A stretch of DNA of 50,371 nucleotides from NCBI GenBank assembly GCA_002790835.1, contig PFVX01000060.1, forward strand, positions 1 through 50,371, in the 5' to 3' direction. Of this stretch, positions 16,561-25,587 are shown piece after piece; positions within the stretch are counted from its first letter, which is position 1; each line of letters opens with the position of its first letter. The notes under the pieces are model-generated. The model made no database searches. It saw only the letters and a list, made by a program, of their open reading frames with translations, and had not been told where the DNA came from. This DNA comes from a bacterium CG_4_9_14_3_um_filter_65_15 (GTDB taxonomy: Bacteria > Krumholzibacteriota > Krumholzibacteriia > LZORAL124-64-63). Position numbers and translations under genes: made by a program.

Positions 16561-17138
16561 CTAACGCTCCACCGGCCGCGTGAACAGCCAGTTGCCCGAC
16601 GCGGGCGGCTCGCTGCCCGCCTCCCAGCCCATCTCCCCAAAACCCAGCAGATCGGTCGGCTTGCGCGCGGCCCGGGTGATGATCCAGTTGACCATCGCGC
16701 CGCGGGCCATCTTGGCGTAGACGGGTGCGGACTTGAGCGTGCCGTCGGGCCGGATCTCCTTGAACACCGGCGAAATCACGGGCCCACGCAAGGCCTTGAT
16801 GTCGATGACCCTGGCATACTCCTGGCTGGCCAGGTTGATGACCGGTTCTCCATCCTTCAGTTCCTCCTTCAGGGCGGCGGTCAGGCGCGGCTTCCAGTGC
16901 GCGGCCAGGTCGGGGGCGGTGGACGGACGCCGTCTTCGCCCCAGCGCGCGATGTGGGCGCGGGCCGCGGGCAGCGTGTTCTCGCTCAGGTCGAACTCGGC
17001 CAGGGGGTGCCCTCGGCTCAGCGGCTTGAGCGCGGCCATGAGCTGCTGCGCTTCGGCGACGAAGCGAGGCGCAGTGGTCTTCAGCCGCGTGGCGACGTCC
17101 GGATCCATGGTCTTGGTCGAGTTCAGCAGGATCTTCAT
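16561..17138 (-). pseudogene. yaaA: Broken yaaA (DUF328/UPF0246 peroxide-stress protein)
   Basis: The minus strand from the ATG at 17138 starts MKILLNSTKTMD, matching the YaaA opening (E. coli MLILISPAKTLD), and the far end in another frame reads EPVINLASQEYARVID then SAPVYAKMARGAMVNWII and ends NWLFTRPVER, all YaaA-like. Between them the frame shifts near 16915-16925 (578 bases in total, not a multiple of three) and the central 70-80 residues containing the LxGLYGVLRPLDL and YRLEMG region are missing. So the gene has both an internal deletion and a frameshift. The start overlaps the ABC-F stop (ATGA). YaaA normally lowers free iron during peroxide stress and binds DNA. Confidence 0.7.
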
Positions 17139-18952
17139 TCCCGGCTTTCCAGTTCTTCCCACCGGGCGTACACGCCGGGCAATTCGGCTTCGACGGCTTC
17201 GAGGCGCTCGGTGAGCGGCGCGACCTTTTCCGGGGCGGTGCGGTACAGGTCGGGGTCGGCGAGCTGGGCGTGCAACTGCTTCATTTCGCCCTCCAGGGAC
17301 TCGATGCGCGCGGGCAGTTCCTCCAGTTCCTTCTTCTCCTTGAAGCTGAGCTTGCGCGGCTTGTCGTTCGCGGATTTGTCGCTCGAGGATTTGTCGCGCT
17401 TCTCCTTCGCCGGCTTGGGCTCGGTCGCCGCCGCGCCGGCTTTTGAAACCCGCTCCCACTCGCTGTACCCACCCACGGTCTCGACGATGCGGCCTTCACC
17501 CTCCAGCGCCAGGGTGCTGGTGGTCACGTGGTCGAGGAACTCGCGGTCGTGGCTGACCAGCAGCAGGGTGCCGTCGAACTCCAGCAGCAGCTCTTCGAGC
17601 AGATCCAAGGTCTCGAGATCGAGGTCGTTGGTGGGCTCGTCGAGGATCAGCAGGTTGGCCGGCTGGGTGAACAGGCGCGCCAGCAACAGGCGGTTGCGTT
17701 CGCCGCCCGACAGGCGGGTGATGGGGCTGCGCGCGCGGTCGGGGGTGAACAGAAAACTCTGCAGATAGGTGATCACGTGCACCGGGCGGCCGTTCACGCT
17801 CACGGTGTCGCCGCCGCTATCGGCCACGTTCTCCTGCACGGTCTTGGTCTCGTCGAGCTGGGCGCGCTGCTGGTCGAAGTAGGCCAGGCGCAGGCCCGTG
17901 CCCAGACGGGCCGACCCGCCGGTCGGTTCCAGCTCGCCCAGCAGGAGCTTGAGCAATGTCGATTTGCCGGCGCCGTTGGGTCCGAGGATGCCCACCTTGT
18001 CGCCGCGCTGGATGCGCGTGCTGAAATCCCGCACGATGGGTTCGCCGTCGGGGTAGGCGAAGGCGAGGTCGCGGGTCAGGACCACGAGCTTGCCGCTGCG
18101 TTCGGTGTCCTGGAGCTGGAAGCTGGCGTCCTGCTGGCGTCCTCGACGGGCCTCGCGCTCGTCGCGCATCTTCATCAGCTCGCGCGCGCGGCCCTCGTTG
18201 CGGGTGCGGCGCGCGCGCACGCCCTTGCGGATCCAGATCTCCTCCTGGGCCAGCTTGCGATCGAACTCGTCCCACCGGGCCTGCTCGTTGCGCAGGACCT
18301 CGTCGCGCCGCGAGAGAAATGTGTCGTAGTCACAGGTCCAGTCGCGCAGTCGGCCCCGGTCCAGTTCGATGATGCGGTCGGCCAGCCGCCGCAGGAACAC
18401 CCGGTCGTGCGTGACGAAGAACAGGGTGCCGCGGAAGCGCCCCAGCTCGCCTTCCAGCCACGCGATGGCGTCGATGTCGAGGTGGTTGGTGGGCTCGTCC
18501 AGCAGCAGGACGTCGGGTTCGCCCACCATGGCGCGCGCCAGCAGGACGCGGCGGCGGTTGCCCTGGGACTGCTCGTCGAACACGGCGTCCGGATCCAGCC
18601 CGGCGCGGGTGAGCACCTGCTCCACCACGTGTTCGCGACGCCAGGCCTCGTCGTGGCCGCCCGAGCCGCCCGGACCGGTCAGGCCCTCGGCCACCACGGA
18701 CCGCAGATCACCCGGCAGATGGTCGGGCACCTCCTGGGGCAGGAACCCGATGCGCGGCCGGCCGGGCATGAGGACCTCGCCGCAGTCGGGGGTCATCTCG
18801 CCGGTGAGCAGGCGCAACAGGGTGGATTTGCCCTCGCCGTTGCGTCCGAGCAGGGCCAGGCGCTCACCCTTCTCCAAACGCAGATCCACGCGGTCGAGCA
18901 CCGGCGCTCCGCCGAAGGATAAGCTGACCTGTTTGAGTTCGATCTGGGCCAT
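17135..18952 (-). CDS. uup: ABC-F ATPase of the Uup type
   Basis: 605 aa, two ABC ATPase domains and no membrane part. Walker A sites GRNGEGKST and GPNGAGKST, Walker B LLLDEPTNHLD and LILDEPTNDLD, and switch His in VTHDR and VSHDR. The linker IRKGVRARRTRNEGRARELM and the charged C-terminal coiled coil (about residues 515-600, LSFKEKKELEELPARIESLE) are those of Uup, which acts on ribosome assembly and branched DNA. The signature of the second domain is normal (LSGGERNRLLLARL) but that of the first reads QSQGNRRRVLLARA, so LSGG is replaced by SQGN. It heads a two-gene unit with the broken yaaA. Confidence 0.88.
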   Translation of the reverse strand: MAQIELKQVSLSFGGAPVLDRVDLRLEKGERLALLGRNGEGKSTLLRLLTGEMTPDCGEVLMPGRPRIGFLPQEVPDHLPGDLRSVVAEGLTGPGGSGGHDEAWRREHVVEQVLTRAGLDPDAVFDEQSQGNRRRVLLARAMVGEPDVLLLDEPTNHLDIDAIAWLEGELGRFRGTLFFVTHDRVFLRRLADRIIELDRGRLRDWTCDYDTFLSRRDEVLRNEQARWDEFDRKLAQEEIWIRKGVRARRTRNEGRARELMKMRDEREARRGRQQDASFQLQDTERSGKLVVLTRDLAFAYPDGEPIVRDFSTRIQRGDKVGILGPNGAGKSTLLKLLLGELEPTGGSARLGTGLRLAYFDQQRAQLDETKTVQENVADSGGDTVSVNGRPVHVITYLQSFLFTPDRARSPITRLSGGERNRLLLARLFTQPANLLILDEPTNDLDLETLDLLEELLLEFDGTLLLVSHDREFLDHVTTSTLALEGEGRIVETVGGYSEWERVSKAGAAATEPKPAKEKRDKSSSDKSANDKPRKLSFKEKKELEELPARIESLEGEMKQLHAQLADPDLYRTAPEKVAPLTERLEAVEAELPGVYARWEELESRE

Positions 18953-19314
18953 GGGCTGGTTTCGCGTTGGTGTGGGCGGGCCGCGGCCCGGCGCAATCGG
19001 TTCGGCGGACCAATGTAACGGATTTGGGGGCGGATGGTAAGGGGGGAGGGGGGATGGCGGAGCATGGCACCCCCCTCATGGAGCGACCACCGTGGTGGTG
19101 AATCAGCGACAGATTCCCTTCAATCACGGGCTACGGCAGCCGAATCAGAGTGCATCGGGTGCCGTTGGCGTGGATTGATCCCACGGCCACAATGTCAAAT
19201 TGAAAGTGAATTGTCTATATGGGCAGGGAATCACCCCAATTTCGGGCTCTCGATGGAATTGATCTTTCCCCAGGGCTGAATTTGCTGCAAAATGCCACTG
19301 AATAGGGGGGATTA
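18953..19314 (+). other. Intergenic region upstream of the cytochrome operon
   Basis: 362 bases with no plausible gene. The half next to the cytochrome operon is less GC-rich than its surroundings and should hold the operon promoter, but I cannot pick one convincing -35/-10 or sigma-54 pair. The inverted repeat ACCACC-gt-GGTGGT (19086-19099) is a possible operator. GGGGGG at 19305-19310 is the ribosome site for the first cytochrome-operon gene. Confidence 0.4.
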
Positions 19315-20169
19315 ATGGCCAACCGCATCCATTCGTTCGTCATCGGCGTGCTGGCGTTCCTGGTGACACTCATCACCGCCGGGGTTCTGGTTTATGGCCG
19401 TGCGTTCTACCTGACCGGTTATGCGGACCGCCCTCATCACGACCTGTTCCGCGTGCTGCGCTCGGCCGGCCTGGTGGGACACGGCCTGGGCATTTTGGGC
19501 AGCGCCATGGTTTTGCTGCTGCTGGTGTATTCCCTCCGCAAGCGGACCAAGATCATGCAACGCTGGGGAAACCTGCGTATCTGGTTGCGATATCACATTT
19601 TCCTGGGTATTGCGGGCCCGGTTCTCATCACTTTGCACACGTCCTTCAAGGTGCAGGGACTGGTGGCGGTCAGCTACTGGTCCATGGTGGCGGTGGCCCT
19701 GAGCGGCTTTTTCGGTCGCTATCTTTACCAGCAGATTCCGCGCAACGTTCTGGGTGAGGCGCTCAGCGAAGAGGCCATCGAGAATCGCCGCGAGGAACTT
19801 CTGGTCACTTTGGCGGATGATCACGGCCTCCAGGGCTCGGGGGTGGACGCCTTGGAGGATCTCGCCATGGCGAGGCTTTCTCGGGTTCCTCTGGCCATGG
19901 GCTTATTGATCCTGCCTTTTCTGAATATCGTGTTGGCCCGGAGATTGCAAAATTGGGAAAGGGATTTCGTCGTGTCCGAAGACAAAGGGGCCAGGAATCA
20001 AGGCCGGGAATGGGTTCTTTTGACTCGCCGTTTGCACCTGTTTCGGCAAGTCAACGACCTATTCCACTATTGGCATGTCTTTCATAAACCGTTTGCCGTC
20101 ATCATGATCGTTGTCATGATCGTTCACGTGACCGTCGCCGTGATGCTGGGATACACCTGGCTGGCGTGA
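19315..20169 (+). CDS. Multi-histidine membrane protein, likely cytochrome b-type quinol reductase subunit
   Basis: 284 aa, about six hydrophobic helices and a soluble loop near residues 140-195. Histidines lie in or at helices: VGHGLG (helix 2), RYHIF and ITLHTSF (helix 3), HYWHVFHKP before the last helix and IVHVTVA within it. Pairs of this kind bind b haems in the cytochrome b561/ferric-reductase/NarI-like folds. With the cytochromes encoded next it would take electrons from the quinone pool and pass them to the periplasm, the job of CbcL- or CymA-type proteins in Geobacter and Shewanella. That role is inferred from context. No CxxCH is present. It is the first gene of the five-gene unit. 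Confidence 0.65.
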   Translation: MANRIHSFVIGVLAFLVTLITAGVLVYGRAFYLTGYADRPHHDLFRVLRSAGLVGHGLGILGSAMVLLLLVYSLRKRTKIMQRWGNLRIWLRYHIFLGIAGPVLITLHTSFKVQGLVAVSYWSMVAVALSGFFGRYLYQQIPRNVLGEALSEEAIENRREELLVTLADDHGLQGSGVDALEDLAMARLSRVPLAMGLLILPFLNIVLARRLQNWERDFVVSEDKGARNQGREWVLLTRRLHLFRQVNDLFHYWHVFHKPFAVIMIVVMIVHVTVAVMLGYTWLA

Positions 20170-20212
20170 CCCCCTGAAACCGAATGAGGGCCCGGTTTTG
20201 GATTGTAGGAAC

Positions 20213-21940
20213 ATGACATCATTTTCAAATAAACGATTATTCTTATCCATTTTGGTGGTCATTTGTGGTTTTCTGGGGACAGGAATGCCGTCAGCGGTGC
20301 TTGCCCAGCTATCCCCGGGCGACCTCACCCACGCCCACGCGGAACTCGACGGTCTCCGCAAATGCAAGAAATGCCATGACTTCGGCAATCGCGAAGTTCG
20401 TCAGGGCTGTTTGGATTGCCACGGGGAGATCCAGGCCATGCGAACCGAAAAGAAGGGTCTACACAGCCAGGACGAGTTTGATGATTGCGCGAATTGTCAC
20501 GTCGAACACAACGGGGCCGATTACGATCTGATCGCATGGGACGGGGGCCAGGACTCGTTCGAACACCGCCGCGCCGGGTTCACTCTCGCCGGCAAACACG
20601 CGGAGCTGGCCTGCCGCAAGTGCCACACCGTCAAATACGCCCAGGAGCCCCTCAAGTGGCGATCCATGGGCAAGGATCTCAACCGCACCTTCCTCGGCCT
20701 GGACTCCGCGTGCAAATCATGCCACGAGGATCATCACCAGGGTCAGCTGGGGGACGATTGCCTGAAGTGCCACGACCAGCGCGACTGGAAGAAGCAGCCC
20801 CTGTTCGATCACGCCCGCGCGAAATTCCCCCTGACCGGTCTGCACGCCAAGGTCGATTGCGCCAAGTGCCACAAGCCCGAACCGGTGAAGGCCGGCGGAA
20901 GTCCCACCCCCCGCTACACGAACCTCGTCTTCGCCGCCTGCACCGACTGCCACAAGGATCCCCACGAGGGACGCTTGGGCGGCAAGTGCATCGATTGTCA
21001 CAACACCGGCGGATGGTTGAAGTTGGCGACGGACAAATTCGATCACGACCGCACCAAGTATCCCTTGCGCGGTCGCCACACCTCGGTGACCTGTGAGAAA
21101 TGCCACGGAAACACCAAGAGTGGAGATGGCCTGACCAAACCCGCGTACGCCGCCTGCAAGGATTGCCACCGGGACGAGCACGGCGGTCTGGCGCGCGAGC
21201 ATGCCGCCTGGCTGACCTGCGAGAATTGCCACGACCTGGAGGGCTTCCGTCCGTCGCGCTACCCCCTGCAGAAGCACCGCGAGAGCGCTTATTCCCTGGA
21301 AGGGTCGCATCTGGCCGTGGCCTGCGGTCAATGCCACCGCCGCCCCGGTCCGACCGGCGCGGCGAAGCTCGATCTGGCCCCGGCGCGTCAGGATTGCCGG
21401 GATTGCCACGACAATCCCCACGAAAAATCAGCCGCGTCCGGTGACGTGTTCGCCGGGCTGGCTTGCAGCAGTTGCCATGTGCCTGCCACCTGGCGTCAGG
21501 TGTCGGGTGAAGGCGGCTTCGACCACGGCAAAACCCGTTTCCCCCTGGACGGACGCCATCGCCCGGTGTCCTGCCGCGGCTGCCATGTGCCCGACGCCGA
21601 GCACAAGGGCAATCTGCTGTTCAACCAGGCTCCGCGCGACTGCAACGGCTGCCACAAGGATGTTCACGGCGCCCAGTTCGCCGACCGTCTGGTGGCCGAC
21701 TCCGAGCTGATCGACTGCGGCCATTGCCATGTGACGACGGACTGGCTGGCCGAAAAGTTCAACCACGAAACCGACGCCCGCTTTGCCCTCAAGGGCGGCC
21801 ACGAGCGCACCCCTTGCGCAGGATGCCACAAGCCCGAGACCGGCCCGGATGGGGTCGTCATGACACGCTACAAGCCCCTGCCCATGGAGTGCCGGGCCTG
21901 TCATGACGCCCAACCCGGGGAAGGGAGTACCGGTTCATGA
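20213..21940 (+). CDS. Exported 20-haem c-type cytochrome
   Basis: 575 aa. Start ATG at 20213 with TAGGA just upstream; signal peptide to about residue 31 (FLGTGMPSAVLAQ). I count twenty CxxCH haem sites, the first at CKKCH and the last at CRACH. Several units follow the pattern FDHxxTxFPLxGxH then CxxCH (for example FDHARAKFPLTGLH and FDHGKTRFPLDGRH), where the conserved His residues are likely distal ligands giving bis-His haems. The repeat is the same as in the next protein, so the two are related. Expected in the periplasm or across the outer membrane, relaying electrons from the membrane protein at 19315. The stop overlaps the next start by four bases. Confidence 0.92.
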   Translation: MTSFSNKRLFLSILVVICGFLGTGMPSAVLAQLSPGDLTHAHAELDGLRKCKKCHDFGNREVRQGCLDCHGEIQAMRTEKKGLHSQDEFDDCANCHVEHNGADYDLIAWDGGQDSFEHRRAGFTLAGKHAELACRKCHTVKYAQEPLKWRSMGKDLNRTFLGLDSACKSCHEDHHQGQLGDDCLKCHDQRDWKKQPLFDHARAKFPLTGLHAKVDCAKCHKPEPVKAGGSPTPRYTNLVFAACTDCHKDPHEGRLGGKCIDCHNTGGWLKLATDKFDHDRTKYPLRGRHTSVTCEKCHGNTKSGDGLTKPAYAACKDCHRDEHGGLAREHAAWLTCENCHDLEGFRPSRYPLQKHRESAYSLEGSHLAVACGQCHRRPGPTGAAKLDLAPARQDCRDCHDNPHEKSAASGDVFAGLACSSCHVPATWRQVSGEGGFDHGKTRFPLDGRHRPVSCRGCHVPDAEHKGNLLFNQAPRDCNGCHKDVHGAQFADRLVADSELIDCGHCHVTTDWLAEKFNHETDARFALKGGHERTPCAGCHKPETGPDGVVMTRYKPLPMECRACHDAQPGEGSTGS

Positions 21941-24900
21941 AGCTCCGCCCCGCAACCCTGATCGCCATGGCCGCCGTTACCCTGGCCGCCGCCACGCTGG
22001 CGGCCGGGACCGCCTCTGCGGCCGACACGCTCAACCCGCACGGCAACATCTCCCTCGATTGCAAGGTGTGCCACACCGAGAATACCTGGCGCATCACCGG
22101 ATCGCCCAAGGGCTTCGACCACTCCGACACGGGCTTCCTTCTCGAGGGCCTGCACAATCACGTCGAGTGCCGGGAATGCCACCGCAACAAGGTGTTCGCC
22201 TTCGTGGGCACCCAGTGCCTGGATTGCCACGCCGACTTCCACAAGGGCCGGCTGGGACCCGCCTGCCGGGATTGCCACACGCCGTCCGGCTGGGTCGACC
22301 GCGGCGAGATGAGCCGCAAGCACATGGAGACCGCCCTGCCCCTGGTGGGCGCCCACGCCCAGATCGATTGCGATGCCTGCCACACCGGAGCCGCGCGCGC
22401 CGACTATGTGGGCACTTCCGCCGACTGCTTTGGCTGCCATGAGGAACAGTACACCGGGACGACCAACCCGCCTCACGCCCAGTCGGGCATCGGGACCGAT
22501 TGCCGGACCTGCCACGGCGTGTTTTCGGCGACCTGGGGCGCGGGGGATTTTGTCCATCCCCAGAGCTTCCCTCTGACCGAGGGCCACTCGGGCCTGGACT
22601 GCACACGATGCCACGAAGTCGGCAGCGGGTTTGTGGGGCTGTCCACCGAATGCGCGACGTGTCACCAGTTCGACTACGACGGCACCACCGACCCCAACCA
22701 TCAGGCGGCCGGCTTCCCCACCGACTGCACCCAGTGTCACACCACGGTGAGCTGGGAGGGTGCGAAAATCGATCACGACCTGACGAACTTCCCCCTGACC
22801 GGCGCGCACGTGACCGTCGATTGCGCAGCCTGCCATGTGTCGACCTTCACGGGTACGGCCACCAATTGCGATGCCTGTCATCTGGACGACTACAACGGCA
22901 CCGATGATCCCGACCACGCGGCCGGCGGGTTCCCCCTGGATTGCAGCCGGTGCCACCAGACCGACAATTGGGATGGGGCGGTCTTCGACCACGACAGCAC
23001 CGATTTCCCGCTGACCGGGCGGCATGTGGGAGTGAACTGCGCCTCGTGTCACGAGTCCGGTTACGCCGGAACGGCCATGAACTGCGACGCGTGCCACCTG
23101 GACGACTACAACAGCGCCGAGGACCACCGTGCGCAGGGATTCCCCCTGGACTGCACCCGGTGCCACACAACAGCGGGGTGGGAAGGGGCGGTGGCGTTCG
23201 ACCACGGCACCACGGCTTTCCCCCTGACCGGAGCGCACAGCGGCCCCGGTTGCATCTCCTGCCATGAGGCGGGTTTTGTGGGCACGGCCGGCGATTGCTG
23301 GAGTTGCCACCAGGACAACTACGCCGGCGCCACGGATCCGGACCACCCCGGCGGGGGCTATTCCCAGGATTGTTCCCAGTGCCACAACGTCGACGGTTGG
23401 GGCGGAGCGACCATCGACCACGCCACGCAAACCTCGTTCCCCCTGACCGGAGCCCACGTCGGCGCCGCTTGCGCGTCCTGCCATACTTCCGACTATACGG
23501 GTACCGCCGCCAACTGCGATGCCTGCCACCTTGACGACTACAACGGCACCGGCGACCCGGACCACGTCGGCGGCGGGTTCCCTCTGGATTGTCAGCAGTG
23601 TCACGTGACCGACAGCTGGGACGGCGGTCAGATCGACCACAACCTGACGGCGTTCCCGCTGACGGGTTCCCACGTGACGGTCGATTGCGCCCAGTGCCAT
23701 GTTGCCGGTTACACGGGCACTTCCAGCGAATGCCAGAGCTGTCACCTCGACGATTACAACGGCACCGTGGATCCGGACCACGTGGGCAGCGGATTCCCCA
23801 CCGCTTGCCAGCAATGCCACAACACCGACAACTGGGATGGCGGTCAGATCGACCACAACCTGACGGCGTTCCCGCTGACGGGCGCCCACGTGGCGGTCGA
23901 CTGCGCCCAGTGCCACGTTTCCGGCTACACCGGCACCGCAAGCAATTGCGACGCTTGCCACCTGGACGACACCAACGGCACTTCCGATCCCGATCACGCA
24001 GCCGAGCAATTTCCCCTGGATTGTTCCGGTTGTCACCAAACCACGGCCTGGGAACCGTCCACGTTCGACCACGCCCAGACGGCGTTCCCGTTGTCGGGCG
24101 CCCACACCACGACTTCCTGTGTCGATTGTCACGACGCCGGCTACGTGAACACCCCGCGGGCCTGTCAAAGTTGCCATCTCGACGACTACAACGGGACCAC
24201 CGACCCCAACCACGCCGCTGAACAGTTCTCCCTCGATTGTTCGCGGTGCCACGATCCGGTGGCCTGGTATCCCGTGAACTTCGATCACAATCAGACATCG
24301 TTCGCATTGACCGGCGCCCACGGCGCGCTGGATTGCCTCCAGTGCCATGCCAGCGGCTATACCGGTACGGCCACCAATTGCGACGCCTGTCACCTGGACG
24401 AGTACAACGGAACCACCGATCCCAATCACGCGGCCGAGCAGTTCCCCCTGGATTGCTCCGGCTGTCATCAAACAACTGCGTGGGATCCGTCCACCTTCGA
24501 CCACGGTCAGACGGCGTTTCCGTTGACCGGCGCGCATGTCTCGACGTCCTGCGTCCAGTGCCATGATTCCGGCTACGTGGGCACCCCGACGGACTGCCAG
24601 AGCTGCCATCTGCCCGACTACAACAACACCACCGACCCGGACCACCAGGCGGAGCAGTTCCCCACCACCTGCACCAACTGTCACACCATCACGGCGTGGA
24701 CTCCCGCCGATTTCGACCACAACCTGACGTCGTTCCCTTTGACCGGCGCCCACGGCCCGCTGGATTGCACCCAGTGCCACGCCACGGGTTACGCGGGGAC
24801 CTCGTCCGAATGCCAGAGCTGCCACCTGGACGACTACAATGGAACCGTGGACCCGAATCACCAGGCGGAGCAATTTCCGCTTGTTTGCGCCAGTTGTCAC

Positions 24901-25587
24901 AGCACCACCGCCTGGACCCCGTCTTCCTTCGACCATGGGCAGACGGCGTTCCCGTTGACGGGCGCGCACACCACGACCTCGTGCCTCCAGTGTCACGATG
25001 CCGGCTATGTCGGCACGCCCACGAACTGCGACGCCTGCCACCTGACCGATTACAACGGGACCACCGACCCGGACCATCAGGCCCAGTCGTTCCCGCTGGA
25101 TTGTTCGGGCTGTCACGAGACCACCGGCTGGACCCCCGCGACCTTCGACCACACCCAGACGTCATTCCCGCTGACCGGGCGGCACATCACGACGGCCTGT
25201 ACCCAGTGCCATACTTCGGGTTATTCGGGCACGCCTTCGAACTGCGACGCGTGCCATTTGAACGACTACAACAACACCACCGACCCGAACCACGCCGCGG
25301 CGAATCTCCCGCTGGATTGCGCGCAGTGCCACACCACCTCGGCCTGGGAGCCGAGCACTTTCGACCACGACCGCGACTACTTCCCCATCTATTCGGGAAA
25401 ACACCAGGGCAGGTGGAACAGCTGCACGGATTGCCATGTGGTGTCGTCGGACTACGCGCAGTTCGAGTGCATCCTTTGTCACGAGCACAACAAGACCGAT
25501 ACCGACAGGGACCACAGCGAGGTGCGCAACTACGTCTACAACAGCGACGCCTGTTACGCTTGCCATCCGCAAGGGAGGAGCGATTGA
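21937..25587 (+). CDS. Giant 49-haem c-type cytochrome built of three-haem tandem repeats
   Basis: 1216 aa with a signal peptide (cut after GTASAAD, about residue 29). By hand count there are 49 CxxCH motifs, one per 25 residues, with no other domain. From about residue 230 the protein is a chain of about 13 units of 72 residues, each with three haems: CxxCHLDDYNGTTDPNH, then FPLDCxxCHxTxxW, then FDHxxTxFPLTGAH followed by CxxCHxxGYxGT. Conserved His in DPNH, FDH and GAH can serve as distal ligands. The N-terminal 200 residues are divergent units and the last 90 close the chain with CTDCH, CILCH and CYACH. Translationally coupled to genes on both sides. Best read as an extended haem wire through or beyond the outer membrane. 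Confidence 0.93.
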   Translation: MKLRPATLIAMAAVTLAAATLAAGTASAADTLNPHGNISLDCKVCHTENTWRITGSPKGFDHSDTGFLLEGLHNHVECRECHRNKVFAFVGTQCLDCHADFHKGRLGPACRDCHTPSGWVDRGEMSRKHMETALPLVGAHAQIDCDACHTGAARADYVGTSADCFGCHEEQYTGTTNPPHAQSGIGTDCRTCHGVFSATWGAGDFVHPQSFPLTEGHSGLDCTRCHEVGSGFVGLSTECATCHQFDYDGTTDPNHQAAGFPTDCTQCHTTVSWEGAKIDHDLTNFPLTGAHVTVDCAACHVSTFTGTATNCDACHLDDYNGTDDPDHAAGGFPLDCSRCHQTDNWDGAVFDHDSTDFPLTGRHVGVNCASCHESGYAGTAMNCDACHLDDYNSAEDHRAQGFPLDCTRCHTTAGWEGAVAFDHGTTAFPLTGAHSGPGCISCHEAGFVGTAGDCWSCHQDNYAGATDPDHPGGGYSQDCSQCHNVDGWGGATIDHATQTSFPLTGAHVGAACASCHTSDYTGTAANCDACHLDDYNGTGDPDHVGGGFPLDCQQCHVTDSWDGGQIDHNLTAFPLTGSHVTVDCAQCHVAGYTGTSSECQSCHLDDYNGTVDPDHVGSGFPTACQQCHNTDNWDGGQIDHNLTAFPLTGAHVAVDCAQCHVSGYTGTASNCDACHLDDTNGTSDPDHAAEQFPLDCSGCHQTTAWEPSTFDHAQTAFPLSGAHTTTSCVDCHDAGYVNTPRACQSCHLDDYNGTTDPNHAAEQFSLDCSRCHDPVAWYPVNFDHNQTSFALTGAHGALDCLQCHASGYTGTATNCDACHLDEYNGTTDPNHAAEQFPLDCSGCHQTTAWDPSTFDHGQTAFPLTGAHVSTSCVQCHDSGYVGTPTDCQSCHLPDYNNTTDPDHQAEQFPTTCTNCHTITAWTPADFDHNLTSFPLTGAHGPLDCTQCHATGYAGTSSECQSCHLDDYNGTVDPNHQAEQFPLVCASCHSTTAWTPSSFDHGQTAFPLTGAHTTTSCLQCHDAGYVGTPTNCDACHLTDYNGTTDPDHQAQSFPLDCSGCHETTGWTPATFDHTQTSFPLTGRHITTACTQCHTSGYSGTPSNCDACHLNDYNNTTDPNHAAANLPLDCAQCHTTSAWEPSTFDHDRDYFPIYSGKHQGRWNSCTDCHVVSSDYAQFECILCHEHNKTDTDRDHSEVRNYVYNSDACYACHPQGRSD
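22651..25380 (+). repeat. Tandem array of ~216-bp coding repeats inside the 49-haem gene
   Basis: About 13 head-to-tail units of roughly 216 bp, each encoding three haem sites. Some neighbours are nearly identical at DNA level, for example the segments beginning at about 23625 and 23841, which both encode GGQIDHNLTAFPLTG, whereas others differ at many codons. This indicates expansion by duplication at more than one time and a copy number that may vary between strains or be miscounted in short-read assembly. Confidence 0.8.

Noticed and set aside
19086-19099. Inverted repeat considered as a terminator of the ABC-F or cytochrome side
   Set aside because: Only two bases separate the arms and no T run follows; a DNA operator is the only sensible reading, and it is unproven.
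21901-25152. A 1083-codon minus-strand frame rich in Val/Gly repeats
   Set aside because: It is the exact shadow of the haem-repeat array; its periodicity follows from the 216-bp repeats of the real gene.
22651-25380. Regular repeats considered as a CRISPR array
   Set aside because: Period is 216 bp, the repeats are coding in one frame with CxxCH sites, and no short conserved repeat with unique spacers exists.
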